A stretch of DNA of 64,000 nucleotides, taken from the NCBI RefSeq assembly GCF_022440805.1, contig NZ_JAKNTK010000001.1:1612001-1676000 (forward strand), read 5' to 3'. Origin of the DNA: Holdemania massiliensis (GTDB taxonomy: Bacteria > Bacillota_I > Bacilli_A > Erysipelotrichales > Erysipelotrichaceae). A program made the translations under genes and the position numbers. The notes beneath the pieces are model-generated. The model saw only the letters and a program-made list of their open reading frames with translations, was not told the origin of the DNA and ran no database searches. Position 1 is the first letter of the stretch, and the number at the start of each line of letters is the position of its first letter. Positions 26,173 through 34,357 of the stretch are shown here, in pieces.

Positions 26173-26202
26173 TTGACATATTTGCCATAGGTTCGTTATA
26201 CT
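26173..26202 (+). promoter_or_regulatory. Promoter of the membrane protein gene
   Basis: TTGACA (26173-26178), 18-base spacer, TATACT (26197-26202), 27 bases before the start codon. Confidence 0.75.
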
Positions 26203-26228
26203 GAGGGTAAACTCAAGAGGTGGACAAC

Positions 26229-27191
26229 ATGAAAAAACTCTTTCTGCTGGGATTGACATTGGTCTTGATTGCGACGATTGAAATATTCCAGTCCAGTGCT
26301 CAAAAACAGATGATGGATCAAATGCCGCGGATGCAATGGGCGGTATCCGGATATGCTGCGGCCTGTTACGAAGTCAAGTTTACAGAAGGCCAGCAGGCTC
26401 AGCAGCGGCAAAGAATGGCGGAGCTGCTTGCGGTCGGACAGGAAAACGATGATTCAGAAGAAGATCGTCTGAATGCGCGCAAACTGGCGGTTATGGAAGT
26501 GAAATCCAGTGCGGATGGGAATTCAGCCTATTATTATGGCGGAATGAAAAATCCGCTGCATGATTTATTTCCGATTTCCGGGACACCTGAAATCAGCTTC
26601 AATCAAGCTCAGGCGATGTATTATACAGCCAATCGAAAAGATTCAGCAATGCCGCAGATGACGATGATCCAAAGCGCAAGGGTTCAGGTGGAACCGTTTT
26701 ACAACAGTGCTGATCAGCCGGGAACAAAGACGACGCTGTGGTTTTTCGCGGAACAGCCTTCGGATTGGATTGAGCTGATCTATCAGCTGCGCCAGGAGTT
26801 TCCTGAGATGACATGGATCAAACAGCCGATTCAAATTGAAACCGGGATTTCCGATTCACTGAGCCGGCAGCGTTCACTGATGATCGGCGGGATTGCCGCA
26901 GGAGTTACCTTGGCTGCTCTGGCGTTGACATGGTATGAAGTCAGCCGGAAGAAAAAGCAGCAGCCGCAGCTTTCCGCTCTGGACAATCTGGGTCAGAGCT
27001 GTGGACTGACTGGATTGATTGCCTTTCTGGAGATTCCAGTATTGATCGTGGTTGTCAATCGTTTGCAGGGAGTGGCCTGGAATTACTATACTAATTTCTT
27101 CTATACTGATTTATTCCATCTTTACGGCTGGATCAGTGCAGGCTTTGTGCTTTGTGCTTTGATCGGCTGGCTCCGGGTGCGTTATCATTAG
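26229..27191 (+). CDS. Membrane protein of unknown function
   Basis: 320 residues. One N-terminal membrane segment (5-22), an outside region of about 190 residues rich in Gln and Met, then three membrane segments near 215-235, 260-280 and 295-315. I do not recognise the family. ATG at 26229 has gaggtgg upstream; a GTG 9 bases earlier lies inside that site. It is a single-gene unit with its own promoter and terminator, at the edge of the mobile-element cluster. Confidence 0.65.
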   Translation: MKKLFLLGLTLVLIATIEIFQSSAQKQMMDQMPRMQWAVSGYAAACYEVKFTEGQQAQQRQRMAELLAVGQENDDSEEDRLNARKLAVMEVKSSADGNSAYYYGGMKNPLHDLFPISGTPEISFNQAQAMYYTANRKDSAMPQMTMIQSARVQVEPFYNSADQPGTKTTLWFFAEQPSDWIELIYQLRQEFPEMTWIKQPIQIETGISDSLSRQRSLMIGGIAAGVTLAALALTWYEVSRKKKQQPQLSALDNLGQSCGLTGLIAFLEIPVLIVVVNRLQGVAWNYYTNFFYTDLFHLYGWISAGFVLCALIGWLRVRYH

Positions 27192-27212
27192 AGTTCTCAT
27201 TGTTCATTCAAG

Positions 27213-27244
27213 GGTCGGCAGGAAATATTCCGCTGGCCTTTTTT
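27213..27244 (+). terminator. Intrinsic terminator
   Basis: ggtcggc / gctggcc (with G-T pairs) around a 12-base loop, then T6. Confidence 0.65.
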
Positions 27245-27315
27245 ATCTATTAGGAAATTGCATTAAAATGGACAGTAAATTTAAATGAGTTGAATAACTC
27301 AAACGAATCTTATGA

Positions 27316-27340
27316 AAAAGAAAAACGACCTAAAAGGTCG
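27316..27340 (-). terminator. Terminator of the leftward IS91-remnant transcript
   Basis: On the minus strand cgacct-ttt-aggtcg is followed by tttttctttttc. It lies 38 bases past the leftward zinc-ribbon gene. Confidence 0.85.
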
Positions 27341-27378
27341 CATCGAAAAGAGAAATGAGAGAGGCGTGGAAGGATAGA

Positions 27379-27591
27379 CTATTCCTGAGCGAATTGATCT
27401 AAAACATCGACAGGGATCATAACAGAATCGCATTTGATGCAGTAGGCGCGGAAACATGGAATACCCCGATAAGAAATAAGATCACAAACTTCTTCAGCGA
27501 TATCGATTTCCATCGGATCCAGAAAACCACACTTAGTACACTTGAAGGGGATCGAGTTCACGGTGCCAGTCATAGAGTTGCCAGGTTTCAT
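27379..27591 (-). CDS. Small zinc-ribbon protein next to IS91 remnant
   Basis: 70 residues with two CxxC pairs (CTKCGF near 18, CIKCDS near 52), the signature of a zinc ribbon. A strong ribosome binding site (ggaggtg) lies 7-8 bases before its ATG, so it is probably translated. It overlaps the end of the transposase remnant in another frame by 59 bases. Function unknown; it may be an accessory gene of the insertion element. Confidence 0.6.
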   Translation of the reverse strand: MKPGNSMTGTVNSIPFKCTKCGFLDPMEIDIAEEVCDLISYRGIPCFRAYCIKCDSVMIPVDVLDQFAQE

Positions 27592-28234
27592 TGATTTTCA
27601 CCTCCAATCCAGCCGGGAAAAAGGATTCAACCAATTCCATGATGTGTCCGCAGGAACAAAGGAAGGGATCAATGCCTGTGGACTCCTTACGAAATTCTCG
27701 ATAAGAAGAAAGCTTCTTACGAATCCAAGCTCGAGGCTTACGTAACATTTTTTGAATACAGCGATAAAGTTTCTTTTTTCGAGAAGTATAGGCGCCTAAG
27801 TAATGAACCATTTTGAAATGATCATCAGGAATATGAAGAATGAGCTTTTTCATGAAAACGAGAGTGGAATCAAACACATCTACACGTTCGTGGGTTTGAT
27901 GGTCGATATAGTGCCACCAGACAAAGTCAAGGTCAACATCATAGTCTTCAATCCGACTTTGAGCCATGACAGGACGACCAACATAACGAACAATATAATC
28001 CACACAATCTTGAGTAGATTTGTGAGTGGAAGGTGGAGAGTAAACATAGAAGCCATCAGGATAATCGCGATAACATTGCTTTTTTACGATTTTAAAATCT
28101 GGGGAATTCAATTTGGCTTCCATGCGGTCCAGTAACTGCTTTTGAAAAAAAAACCGCAGAAAATCGTAGTGGATATGTTTTAAAGGTTTAAATGAACCGC
28201 GTTTGTAAACAAGGGAAAAGAGATCAAAATTCAA
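27533..28234 (-). pseudogene. IS91-family (Y2) transposase, N-terminally truncated
   Basis: 233 residues from a TTG, with a stop codon directly upstream in frame. The sequence matches the C-terminal part of Y2/IS91-type transposases (GFYVYSPPSTHKSTQD, VDYIVRYVGRPVMAQSRIEDYD, ILHIPDDHFKMVHYLGAYTSRKK). The N-terminal zinc finger and HUH nuclease part are missing and I do not see them elsewhere in the window. The break coincides with the upstream end of the TnpB element, suggesting that the element's arrival removed the 5' half. Not expected to transpose. Confidence 0.75.
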
Positions 28235-28310
28235 TTAAACTGTTCGATCATTTCTTTTTCCCAAGAGCCATATAGAGAAGAATGAAAAGGATGAAACAAA
28301 CTCAACCGCG

Positions 28311-28339
28311 TTGCATAACTTTGAGGAATGTAGTATAAT
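28311..28339 (+). promoter_or_regulatory. Promoter of the TnpB-type gene
   Basis: TTGCAT (28311-28316), 17-base spacer, TATAAT (28334-28339), 61 bases before the start codon. Confidence 0.7.
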
Positions 28340-28399
28340 AACTCAGATGAAGTAGCAATTCCATTTTCTGATTTTCTATGAAAGTGAGGTTCTCTTTCC

Positions 28400-29734
28400 A
28401 TGAAGACAATCACCTGTTCTAATCGTATTTACTACTCGGAATTATCCTCGGAAGAAGCGAACGCTCTGCACCAGGATATCCAGCTTTATCATGCCATGAT
28501 GCATACTGCCTATCATTTGTTATGTCTGAAGTCGCAGGGGATTCCCTTTCATACCAATGACTATTTTCCACTCTCTGCGATTCAAGAAGCGAAACAACAT
28601 TTAAGTAACGATTTTGCCAACCATGAAAATCAGAAGAAGGTACTGAAGGCTCAATGTAAAGCCATCGAGAAAAAAATAAAAGAAGTCGAAATCAACATTC
28701 GGAAGATTGACCGACAATTAAAAGAATTATTCAGAAAGACAAAACAAGGGAAACAAACGGAAGCGGATTACTTGCTTGAAGTGCAGCAGCTGCGTCCTGA
28801 GCGAAAACGATTCAAGAATCGTCGCTCTCATCTGATTTATGGATTGAATCGGAGAAAGCAGAAGTTAGAAGCTCTTCAACGAAAAATGAAGTTTACCTGT
28901 TTTGGCGGAAAGAAGTTAGCTCGGGCAAGAACGACGGTGTATGCAGGGCAACATGAAACCTGGCTGAAAGCATATCAATCAGCCCGCAATCGAACGATGA
29001 TGATTCAGGGAAGACGGCAAGGCAAGTTCTCAAATAACTTATTTAAATATCATATCGAAGAGGGAGTTTTGATTTACCGCTGCAGCAGTGAGAAACGGGA
29101 GATCCCGCTCAAGATTGAATTTCATCAACACAAAGAGGAATTGGAAAGAGCGGTGAGACTGCCGCACAATACACCTGGAAAAGCAGTGGCTTATGTGTTG
29201 GAAGATCATGGAGATTATTTTATTATCAAAGCGATCGTGGAGATGGAAGAAAAAGCGAAGAGCGAAGACACAGAACAAGGGGTCATTGGCATTGACATCA
29301 ATGTCAATCATATCGCGGTAAGTGAAACGGATGGTTGTGGAAACTGTGTTTTATTGAAAACGGTGAAGATGCCTCTGGATGGGAAAACTAGTGAACAAAG
29401 GAAACATCAGATTGGTCAGACAGTCATGGAAATAGTCTTAGAATGTGTACGGAGTCATAAGCCGTTAGTGATGGAAGACTTGGATTTCCAGAAGACAAAA
29501 AGCAAGATGCGGTATGGAAATCGAAGACAAAATAAAATGTTATCCGACTTTGCGACAAGAAAGATCGAAGAAGCGATTGTGCGGCGATGCTGGAAAGAGG
29601 GATATGGAGTAAAGAAGGTGAATCCAGCGAATACAAGCAAGATCGGGAAAGAAAAATACAGCAAAAGAATGGGCTGTACCGTCCATATGGCGGCCGCGTA
29701 TGTGATAGCGCGGCGAGGGATGGGAATGGAATAG
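28400..29734 (+). CDS. tnpB: TnpB-family (IS605 OrfB) RuvC-like protein
   Basis: 444 residues. The N-terminal half has a basic coiled coil (about 85-115, CKAIEKKIKEVEINIRKIDR) and arginine/lysine-rich RNA-binding-like stretches. The C-terminal half is a split RuvC fold: GVIGIDINVNHIAVSE (D299), LVMEDLDFQ (E359) and VHMAAAYVIARRGMG (H429). The third acidic position is His and the usual CxxC zinc finger is absent, traits of the long TnpB-related branch. Known TnpB proteins are RNA-guided DNA nucleases using an RNA from the element's 3' end; whether this branch still cuts is not known. The protein stops right after RRGMGME, earlier than many relatives. Ribosome binding site gaggtt. Confidence 0.85.
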   Translation: MKTITCSNRIYYSELSSEEANALHQDIQLYHAMMHTAYHLLCLKSQGIPFHTNDYFPLSAIQEAKQHLSNDFANHENQKKVLKAQCKAIEKKIKEVEINIRKIDRQLKELFRKTKQGKQTEADYLLEVQQLRPERKRFKNRRSHLIYGLNRRKQKLEALQRKMKFTCFGGKKLARARTTVYAGQHETWLKAYQSARNRTMMIQGRRQGKFSNNLFKYHIEEGVLIYRCSSEKREIPLKIEFHQHKEELERAVRLPHNTPGKAVAYVLEDHGDYFIIKAIVEMEEKAKSEDTEQGVIGIDINVNHIAVSETDGCGNCVLLKTVKMPLDGKTSEQRKHQIGQTVMEIVLECVRSHKPLVMEDLDFQKTKSKMRYGNRRQNKMLSDFATRKIEEAIVRRCWKEGYGVKKVNPANTSKIGKEKYSKRMGCTVHMAAAYVIARRGMGME

Positions 29735-29745
29735 AAGCAACCGAA

Positions 29746-29997
29746 TTCTGTTTCTTAATCTGTACAAAGAAGGCAGGGACGAGAAGATCGCTGACTTTCG
29801 CGTCGGAATGAAATTAAGAAACAGAAAGAGAACGAAGACGCCTGTGGGGAAGAACCTTCGACACAGCCTTCCTCTTGTGAAGCAAGAGAGAGGAGGAAGG
29901 AACAGAACTGCAGGAATACTCTCCTGGCAAGAAACAGAGAGGGGCTCTGAAGGTATAGACTTTCAGAGTGATGCTTGCATCACTTTCTTGTTTCTTG
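29746..29997 (+). ncRNA. Candidate structured RNA 3' of tnpB (omega-RNA-like)
   Basis: No credible reading frame, but at least six helices can be drawn in 250 bases. They are: a perfect 14-bp arm pair 29746-29759 / 29813-29826; ctgtg with inner gaag (29842-29852 / 29856-29866); ccttcctc / gaggaagg (29867-29874 / 29893-29900); an outer 9-bp helix 29928-29936 / 29989-29997; and, within it, ctctgaa / ttcagag (29945-29951 / 29962-29968) and gtgatg-cttg-catcac (29968-29983). TnpB guide RNAs lie at this position. The assignment is by position and fold only; the fold has not been computed. Confidence 0.55.
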
Positions 29998-30132
29998 ATG
30001 CAGTACAGATCTAGGTGAAATTGTAAAAATTTTCAACACCGCGGTCTGTTTTAAGCAAAAAAAACAAAAAAATTGACGAAATCAGGAAGGAATTTCCAGA
30101 AAATCCGCAATATTAAAGGTGAAGGTGATTGT

Positions 30133-31140
30133 ATGCAAAAACAAAAGCTGAAACCTTGTGTTGAATTTGTCAGGGCTCAGAAAACAAAACGGCTGTCCCT
30201 GACTACGGACTGGGTATTTAAACATGTGATGGCTCATCCGGATAACCGGCTTGCTTTGCATAGTTGTCTTCAGTCCATGCAGACTGGCTATCCCATTCGG
30301 GAAGTGAACTTAAATCCCAATGAAGAAGTTGTCGTATTCTCTGCGCAGAAAGCGATTCGCTATGATATTGTGGGGACTATAAACGGAAATCGTAATTTTA
30401 ACCTTGAAATGCAGCAGCGGCGTAAAGCGAAGTCAGAAGAACTGCGTCTGCTTTACTATGCCGCCCGATTGTTCAGTGGTCAGTCGATTCGCGGCAAGGA
30501 AACGGATGATCTGATGTCAGTCTGGAATATCATGATTACGGATTTCAAAGTTTTCGCACAACAGGATAGGCATGTCGGTAATCTTTTTGAGATGAAAGCG
30601 AAAACAGGAATAGACTTGACAGATTATTTTCAGCTGAGTATTATGGAGATAGAAGGAGCGCTGCAGCTAAAAGAGAAAGAAGTTTCATTGTTGCGGCCCG
30701 ATGAACAATGGATGGCCGTATTCAAATTTGCGGGTGACCCGGCCCAGGAAAAATGGATTCATGCTATAACGAGAATGAATGAAGGATGCAGAAAGGCGGT
30801 GGATAGAATGATGGCAATTCCTGCTGAAATGATGGAATACATAGAGGAAACACGACGGAATATTCAAATGATGGAAATGCAGGAGCAGCTGAATCAAGCA
30901 CGGCGCAGCGGGCTGGCTGATGGCAAAGAGGAAGGTTTGCGGGAAGGACGGCAGAAATATTTAGCGAAATTGATTCGGAGTGTACAGAAGAAAATGCATC
31001 AGGGAATGAGCGCGGCAGAAATTGCAGAGGACTGGGATGAGGATATTCATTTGATCCAACAGATTATGTTTGCGTTTCAGTTTCATCCGGAATGGACAAT
31101 GCCGCAGCGGATTGAGATTTTGACAAAGGAAAAAGTCTGA
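30133..31140 (+). CDS. Rpn-family PD-(D/E)XK nuclease / putative transposase
   Basis: 335 residues. The nuclease core is visible in TTDWVFKHVMAHPDN (entry helix), RYDIVGTINGNRNFNLEMQ (D...E-x-Q catalytic pattern) and LLYYAARLFSGQ. The C-terminal 80 residues are helical with a basic and acidic repeat (GLADGKEEGLREGRQK) typical of this family. Rpn proteins nick DNA and promote RecA-independent recombination; many copies are found in gut Firmicutes. ATG at 30133 has ggtgaaggtg upstream; a TTG 60 bases earlier is less likely. It lies immediately after the TnpB element. Confidence 0.8.
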   Translation: MQKQKLKPCVEFVRAQKTKRLSLTTDWVFKHVMAHPDNRLALHSCLQSMQTGYPIREVNLNPNEEVVVFSAQKAIRYDIVGTINGNRNFNLEMQQRRKAKSEELRLLYYAARLFSGQSIRGKETDDLMSVWNIMITDFKVFAQQDRHVGNLFEMKAKTGIDLTDYFQLSIMEIEGALQLKEKEVSLLRPDEQWMAVFKFAGDPAQEKWIHAITRMNEGCRKAVDRMMAIPAEMMEYIEETRRNIQMMEMQEQLNQARRSGLADGKEEGLREGRQKYLAKLIRSVQKKMHQGMSAAEIAEDWDEDIHLIQQIMFAFQFHPEWTMPQRIEILTKEKV

Positions 31141-31177
31141 TCCGCTTTGATCATTCTGAATTGTATTTGAAAAAGAA

Positions 31178-31226
31178 AAGAAGCGAATTCTTTTCGGCAG
31201 GGCCGGAAAAATCAGCTTCTTTATTT
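31178..31226. terminator. Bidirectional terminator between rpn-type gene and Na/Pi gene
   Basis: aagaagc (31178-31184) pairs with gcttctt (31215-31221), with an inner ttttcggc/gccggaaaa helix. T-rich tracts lie outside the stem on both strands. The two genes converge here. Confidence 0.8.
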
Positions 31227-31229
31227 TTA

Positions 31230-32921
31230 TCAATGATGTTCAAGGACAGGAGCTTCCTTGCTGGAAGAGGATTCAATTGAGCAGCGGGCGATGTTGCAGC
31301 AATGGTCTGCCATACGTTCGAGATTTCCCAAGATATCGCAGTAAACACTACCGCCGACAGAGGTCGCACATTCGTTGCGGGCCATTCGGTCAAAGTGTTT
31401 CTGCCGGGCTTTGTACTCTAATAAGTCCATATAATTTTCATCTTCCATCAAAGCGGAATATAAGGCGTAATCCTCATCGCGATAAATGGAGATGGAGGTA
31501 TTGAGCATATGTTTGAATAATTCAAACATTTCCAGAACATCTTTTTTAGCTCCATCACTGAAATCGTTTTTGTCTTCATGCACCATGTCAAAGAACTCAA
31601 CGAGGTTGACGGACAGATCACCGATGCGCTCCAGATTCTTGATGACCTGAAGATGAAGATTGAAGTCCTGCATATCTCGATCGTTCAGATTTTCCTTGGA
31701 TACGCTCATCAGATAACTGGTAATCTTGGTGTCAATCGAATTGATTAAATCTTCAGTCTGATTTACAAGTTCTTTTTCATCGGAACCGCCGCGGGTATTC
31801 ATAAAATCACGGGCCTTGTCGACAGCCGCGTCAACGACTGTGCTCATTTTCAAAACCGCCTGCTTGGCAATGGCCAGGGCGGCTGTCGGCATTTGATGCG
31901 CAATGCCGGCATCCATATCGTCAAGATTGATTTCGATCCGTTCCGGTTCATTGCCGGGAATCAATTTCTTGATAAAGTTGCACATGACGTTCAATAACGG
32001 CAGATAAACAATAACGCCGACGATCTTAAACAGAATATGCACGACCGCGATCTGCATCATCGGCGGAATGAGGAGTAAATCTGAGATCCAATTGATAAAC
32101 TGGATGTAAAACGGCAGAAAAAGCATGCCGATCGTCGCCGCAATGACATTGAACAAGGTATGCAGACCTGCGGTTCGCTTGGCCGCCAAACTGCCGCCGA
32201 TGGCTGCGAACACACCGGTAACCGTCGTTCCGATACAGGCGCCGAAGACAAACGGCATCGCTGCATTCAAGGTCATCGCACCAGATTCATATAACTTCTG
32301 AACAACGCCGATCGTTGCCGCAGAGCCTTGAATCAAACCCGTCAGAACCGTTCCGGCTAATAATCCCAGTACCGGTTTTTCTGACATCACTTTGGCAAAT
32401 TCGATAAAGGCCGGAAGATCTTTCAGCATTTTTAACGAATCGCCCATGATTTTCAAGCCGTAGAACATCAAACCAAAGCCCAAAATAATGTCGCCGATAT
32501 ACCGGGTTTTCTTTCTCTTTCCAAACGAGATGATCATGCCCCCAATGAATACAAAGTACATGGCGAACTGTTCCACTTTTAAACCGATCAGAAACGCGGT
32601 CATCGTTGTTCCAATGTTGGCGCCCACGACGACTCCGGCCGCCTGTTCGAGTTTCATTAAACCTGCGCGGACCAAACCGATGGTAATCGCTGTCGCCGCG
32701 GAAGAAGACTGAACGACAATGGTGACGACAATCCCGACCAGCACCGCCATTAAGGGATTGGAGGTATATTTGTCGATGTATTCACGGAGCTTATGGCCGG
32801 CAACATTTTTTAATCCGTCGCCCATAAACTTGATGCCAAACAAAAACAGCGCAAATCCGCCGAGGATCATGTCCCACGAGATATCTCCCAGCGTGATCAT
32901 TTCCGTCGCTACGATATTCAT
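31230..32921 (-). CDS. Na+/phosphate cotransporter with PhoU-like domain
   Basis: 564 residues from the ATG at 32921. Two Na/Pi-cotransporter repeats carry the QSSS-type motifs (VVQSSSAATAITIG and LIQGSAATIGVVQ) inside about nine membrane segments (1-340). The last 190 residues are a cytosolic PhoU-like helical domain (NLERIGDLSVNLVE; NLERMADHCCN). It should import phosphate with sodium. The longer in-frame ORF upstream is an uncharacteristic basic extension and covers the promoter region, so it is rejected. A Pho box lies 59-97 bases upstream. Confidence 0.9.
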   Translation of the reverse strand: MNIVATEMITLGDISWDMILGGFALFLFGIKFMGDGLKNVAGHKLREYIDKYTSNPLMAVLVGIVVTIVVQSSSAATAITIGLVRAGLMKLEQAAGVVVGANIGTTMTAFLIGLKVEQFAMYFVFIGGMIISFGKRKKTRYIGDIILGFGLMFYGLKIMGDSLKMLKDLPAFIEFAKVMSEKPVLGLLAGTVLTGLIQGSAATIGVVQKLYESGAMTLNAAMPFVFGACIGTTVTGVFAAIGGSLAAKRTAGLHTLFNVIAATIGMLFLPFYIQFINWISDLLLIPPMMQIAVVHILFKIVGVIVYLPLLNVMCNFIKKLIPGNEPERIEINLDDMDAGIAHQMPTAALAIAKQAVLKMSTVVDAAVDKARDFMNTRGGSDEKELVNQTEDLINSIDTKITSYLMSVSKENLNDRDMQDFNLHLQVIKNLERIGDLSVNLVEFFDMVHEDKNDFSDGAKKDVLEMFELFKHMLNTSISIYRDEDYALYSALMEDENYMDLLEYKARQKHFDRMARNECATSVGGSVYCDILGNLERMADHCCNIARCSIESSSSKEAPVLEHH

Positions 32922-32979
32922 TTGTTTTTCTCTCTCTCCTGTTTCTTCTCTTTTTCTTTTCTCTTGTTTCATGTTTATT

Positions 32980-33018
32980 TTAACAGAATCATTACAAAGT
33001 TTTAACACAAATTTAACA
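32980..33018. promoter_or_regulatory. Second Pho box, upstream of the Na+/phosphate gene
   Basis: Reading on the plus strand: TTAACA (32980), ATTACA (32991), TTAACA (33002), TTAACA (33013), exactly 11 bases apart. This is the PhoP half-site array. The repeats run opposite to the leftward cotransporter gene, unlike the pstS box, which runs with its gene. Activation or repression cannot be told from sequence. Confidence 0.8.
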
Positions 33019-33118
33019 TTTATAGACAAAAACTGACAAACATCGATTTCTCTGCCTGTCCAACTTGTGAAAGAAATCAGGAAAAGCAGTTTGTTTTCAG
33101 TCGAAAAGAGGTAGAATA

Positions 33119-33127
33119 TGCTATAAT
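33119..33127 (+). promoter_or_regulatory. Rightward extended -10 promoter at the prophage border
   Basis: TGcTATAAT with no gene immediately downstream except leftward phage genes. It probably served the host gene now displaced beyond the prophage right end. Confidence 0.45.
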
Positions 33128-33165
33128 ATCGCTTCAACGCTTGTAAATAAGGTTTAAAAGATTGA

Positions 33166-33187
33166 TTTGTCACTAGTTTGTCACTAG
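33166..33187. repeat. Tandem 11-bp direct repeat near the prophage left end (candidate att region)
   Basis: TTTGTCACTAG occurs twice in tandem and the third copy begins TTTG. It lies between the host Na/Pi promoter and the integrase stop codon, where attL is expected. The other attachment site is outside the window, so the core cannot be fixed. Confidence 0.45.
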
Positions 33188-33200
33188 TTTGAGGAAATCA

Positions 33201-34220
33201 TCACCTGAGTAATTCAATAGTTTCACGTAATTGATCTAAAGTTTTATGTGTATAAACTCGCTGACCGGTATCGCCCGAAGCGTGTCCCATCAAAAGATCC
33301 ATACATTTCGTATTTGCTCCGGCGTTATCTAGGCGTGTTCGGAAAGTATGTCTTGTTTCATGAATCGTATGAGACATTCCGTATTTTGACTGCGCTCTCA
33401 TGTATAACTTATGAAATCCAGCATATCTGAGCCTCTCTGCTTTTGTTTCAGCACAGAGATAATCTCCTTTTTCAAATCGTTTTAAAACAAGCGTCTGAAT
33501 CTTGCTATGAATAGGTATAATTCTTTCTTTACCTGCTCTTGTTTTTATCCCGTACTGAATTGTCATATTTTCAAAATCAACCATAGAACGTTGGATACTT
33601 AGATATTCCGTAACCCGGTAACCTGTATAAAGTAAAATTAAAATTGAAACGACAGTAGGGTCATCGGTATGTTGCCACAGTATTTTAATCTCTTCCTCTG
33701 TGTAAGGTGCTTTGGTATTGGGGTCGACAGAAGCCGAAGATAGCTCGTCTGAGCGTTTTTTTGCGATGACGTCCTGTGTGTATGCATAACTGTCTAATCG
33801 CCGCCAGAGTGCTTTTATGGCAGCCTGAGTGCTATAGCCTTTACCGCATTTATCTATTGTCTGCTGCATCTGATATGTGGTGATGCTGGAGTAGTTTTTA
33901 ATTTCCAAGACTTTGATATGCCTGTAGGCCCCTTTCAATGCTCTCTGATTGCAATTACCCAATTTAGGCAGCTCGTCTTGCTGCCACCGTTTAAATAGCT
34001 CAGAGAGTGTAATACTGCGCTCTAATGGATCATAAGGACTCTTGTTGTACTCGATCAGCATCTCAAGACCCTGATCGTAGGTTTCGGCGTATCCGATCCT
34101 GTCATAGATTGGATAGCCTTTATCCGTGTATCCTTTTACCGGCCCGCGAACCTCAAAGGGTTTTCGGCGGTTACCAGAGAGCTTGATGACGGATCCAGTA
34201 CCATTTGGACGACGTTTCAT
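33201..34220 (-). CDS. int: Phage integrase (tyrosine recombinase)
   Basis: 339 residues. N-terminal arm-binding and core-binding parts precede a catalytic domain with R202 (YTGYRVTEYLSI), H287-x-x-R290 (HETRHTF), H313 (LMGHAS) and nucleophile Y323 (GQRVYTHKT). It should integrate and excise the prophage at a site just past its stop codon. ATG at 34220 follows GGAGG by 9 bases; an ATG 48 bases earlier lacks one. Leftmost phage gene, reading outward. Confidence 0.95.
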   Translation of the reverse strand: MKRRPNGTGSVIKLSGNRRKPFEVRGPVKGYTDKGYPIYDRIGYAETYDQGLEMLIEYNKSPYDPLERSITLSELFKRWQQDELPKLGNCNQRALKGAYRHIKVLEIKNYSSITTYQMQQTIDKCGKGYSTQAAIKALWRRLDSYAYTQDVIAKKRSDELSSASVDPNTKAPYTEEEIKILWQHTDDPTVVSILILLYTGYRVTEYLSIQRSMVDFENMTIQYGIKTRAGKERIIPIHSKIQTLVLKRFEKGDYLCAETKAERLRYAGFHKLYMRAQSKYGMSHTIHETRHTFRTRLDNAGANTKCMDLLMGHASGDTGQRVYTHKTLDQLRETIELLR

Positions 34221-34252
34221 TGCGTTTGGCCTCCTTTTTTGATAATATGAAG

Positions 34253-34357
34253 GCATAGTAAAAGGCATGACGGCTCAAGTCATTTTTACTATGCTGAGGG
34301 ATCGGATTGCAGTCTGATCCTTCTTGCCTGCCGGCTGCAACCGGTGGGCTTTTTTTA
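34253..34357 (+). ncRNA. Three consecutive hairpins ending in a rightward U-tract
   Basis: gcatagtaaaa (34253-34263) pairs with ttttactatgc (34284-34294), with an inner tgac/gtca. Then ggatc/gatcc (34299-34320). Then gcc-tg-ccgg-ctgcaa-ccgg-tg-ggc (34326-34349) followed by T8. The T-tract fits only plus-strand transcription, against the flanking leftward genes, so a short rightward RNA antisense to the integrase leader is possible. The same hairpins would also fold in the leftward integrase leader. Confidence 0.4.

Larger units (their letters stand above)
28235..30010 (+). mobile_element. TnpB-only (IS605/IS1341-like) element, ends not defined
   Basis: A TnpB-type gene with its own promoter and a 3' structured tail, with no TnpA gene. 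The left end abuts a broken IS91 transposase. The right end probably lies soon after the last helix at 29997. IS605-group elements make no target duplication, so the exact ends cannot be read from one copy. Confidence 0.45.

Noticed and set aside
29808..30014. 68-codon rightward frame after tnpB
   Set aside because: It lies across the strong helices of the candidate RNA, has no ribosome binding site and is composed of random-looking basic sequence.
30073..30132. TTG start extending the Rpn-family protein by 20 residues
   Set aside because: The extension covers the ribosome binding site of the ATG at 30133 and is not part of the domain.
33201..34268. Attachment in a tRNA gene
   Set aside because: No tRNA-like cloverleaf or conserved T-loop sequence was seen near the integrase; the insertion is intergenic.
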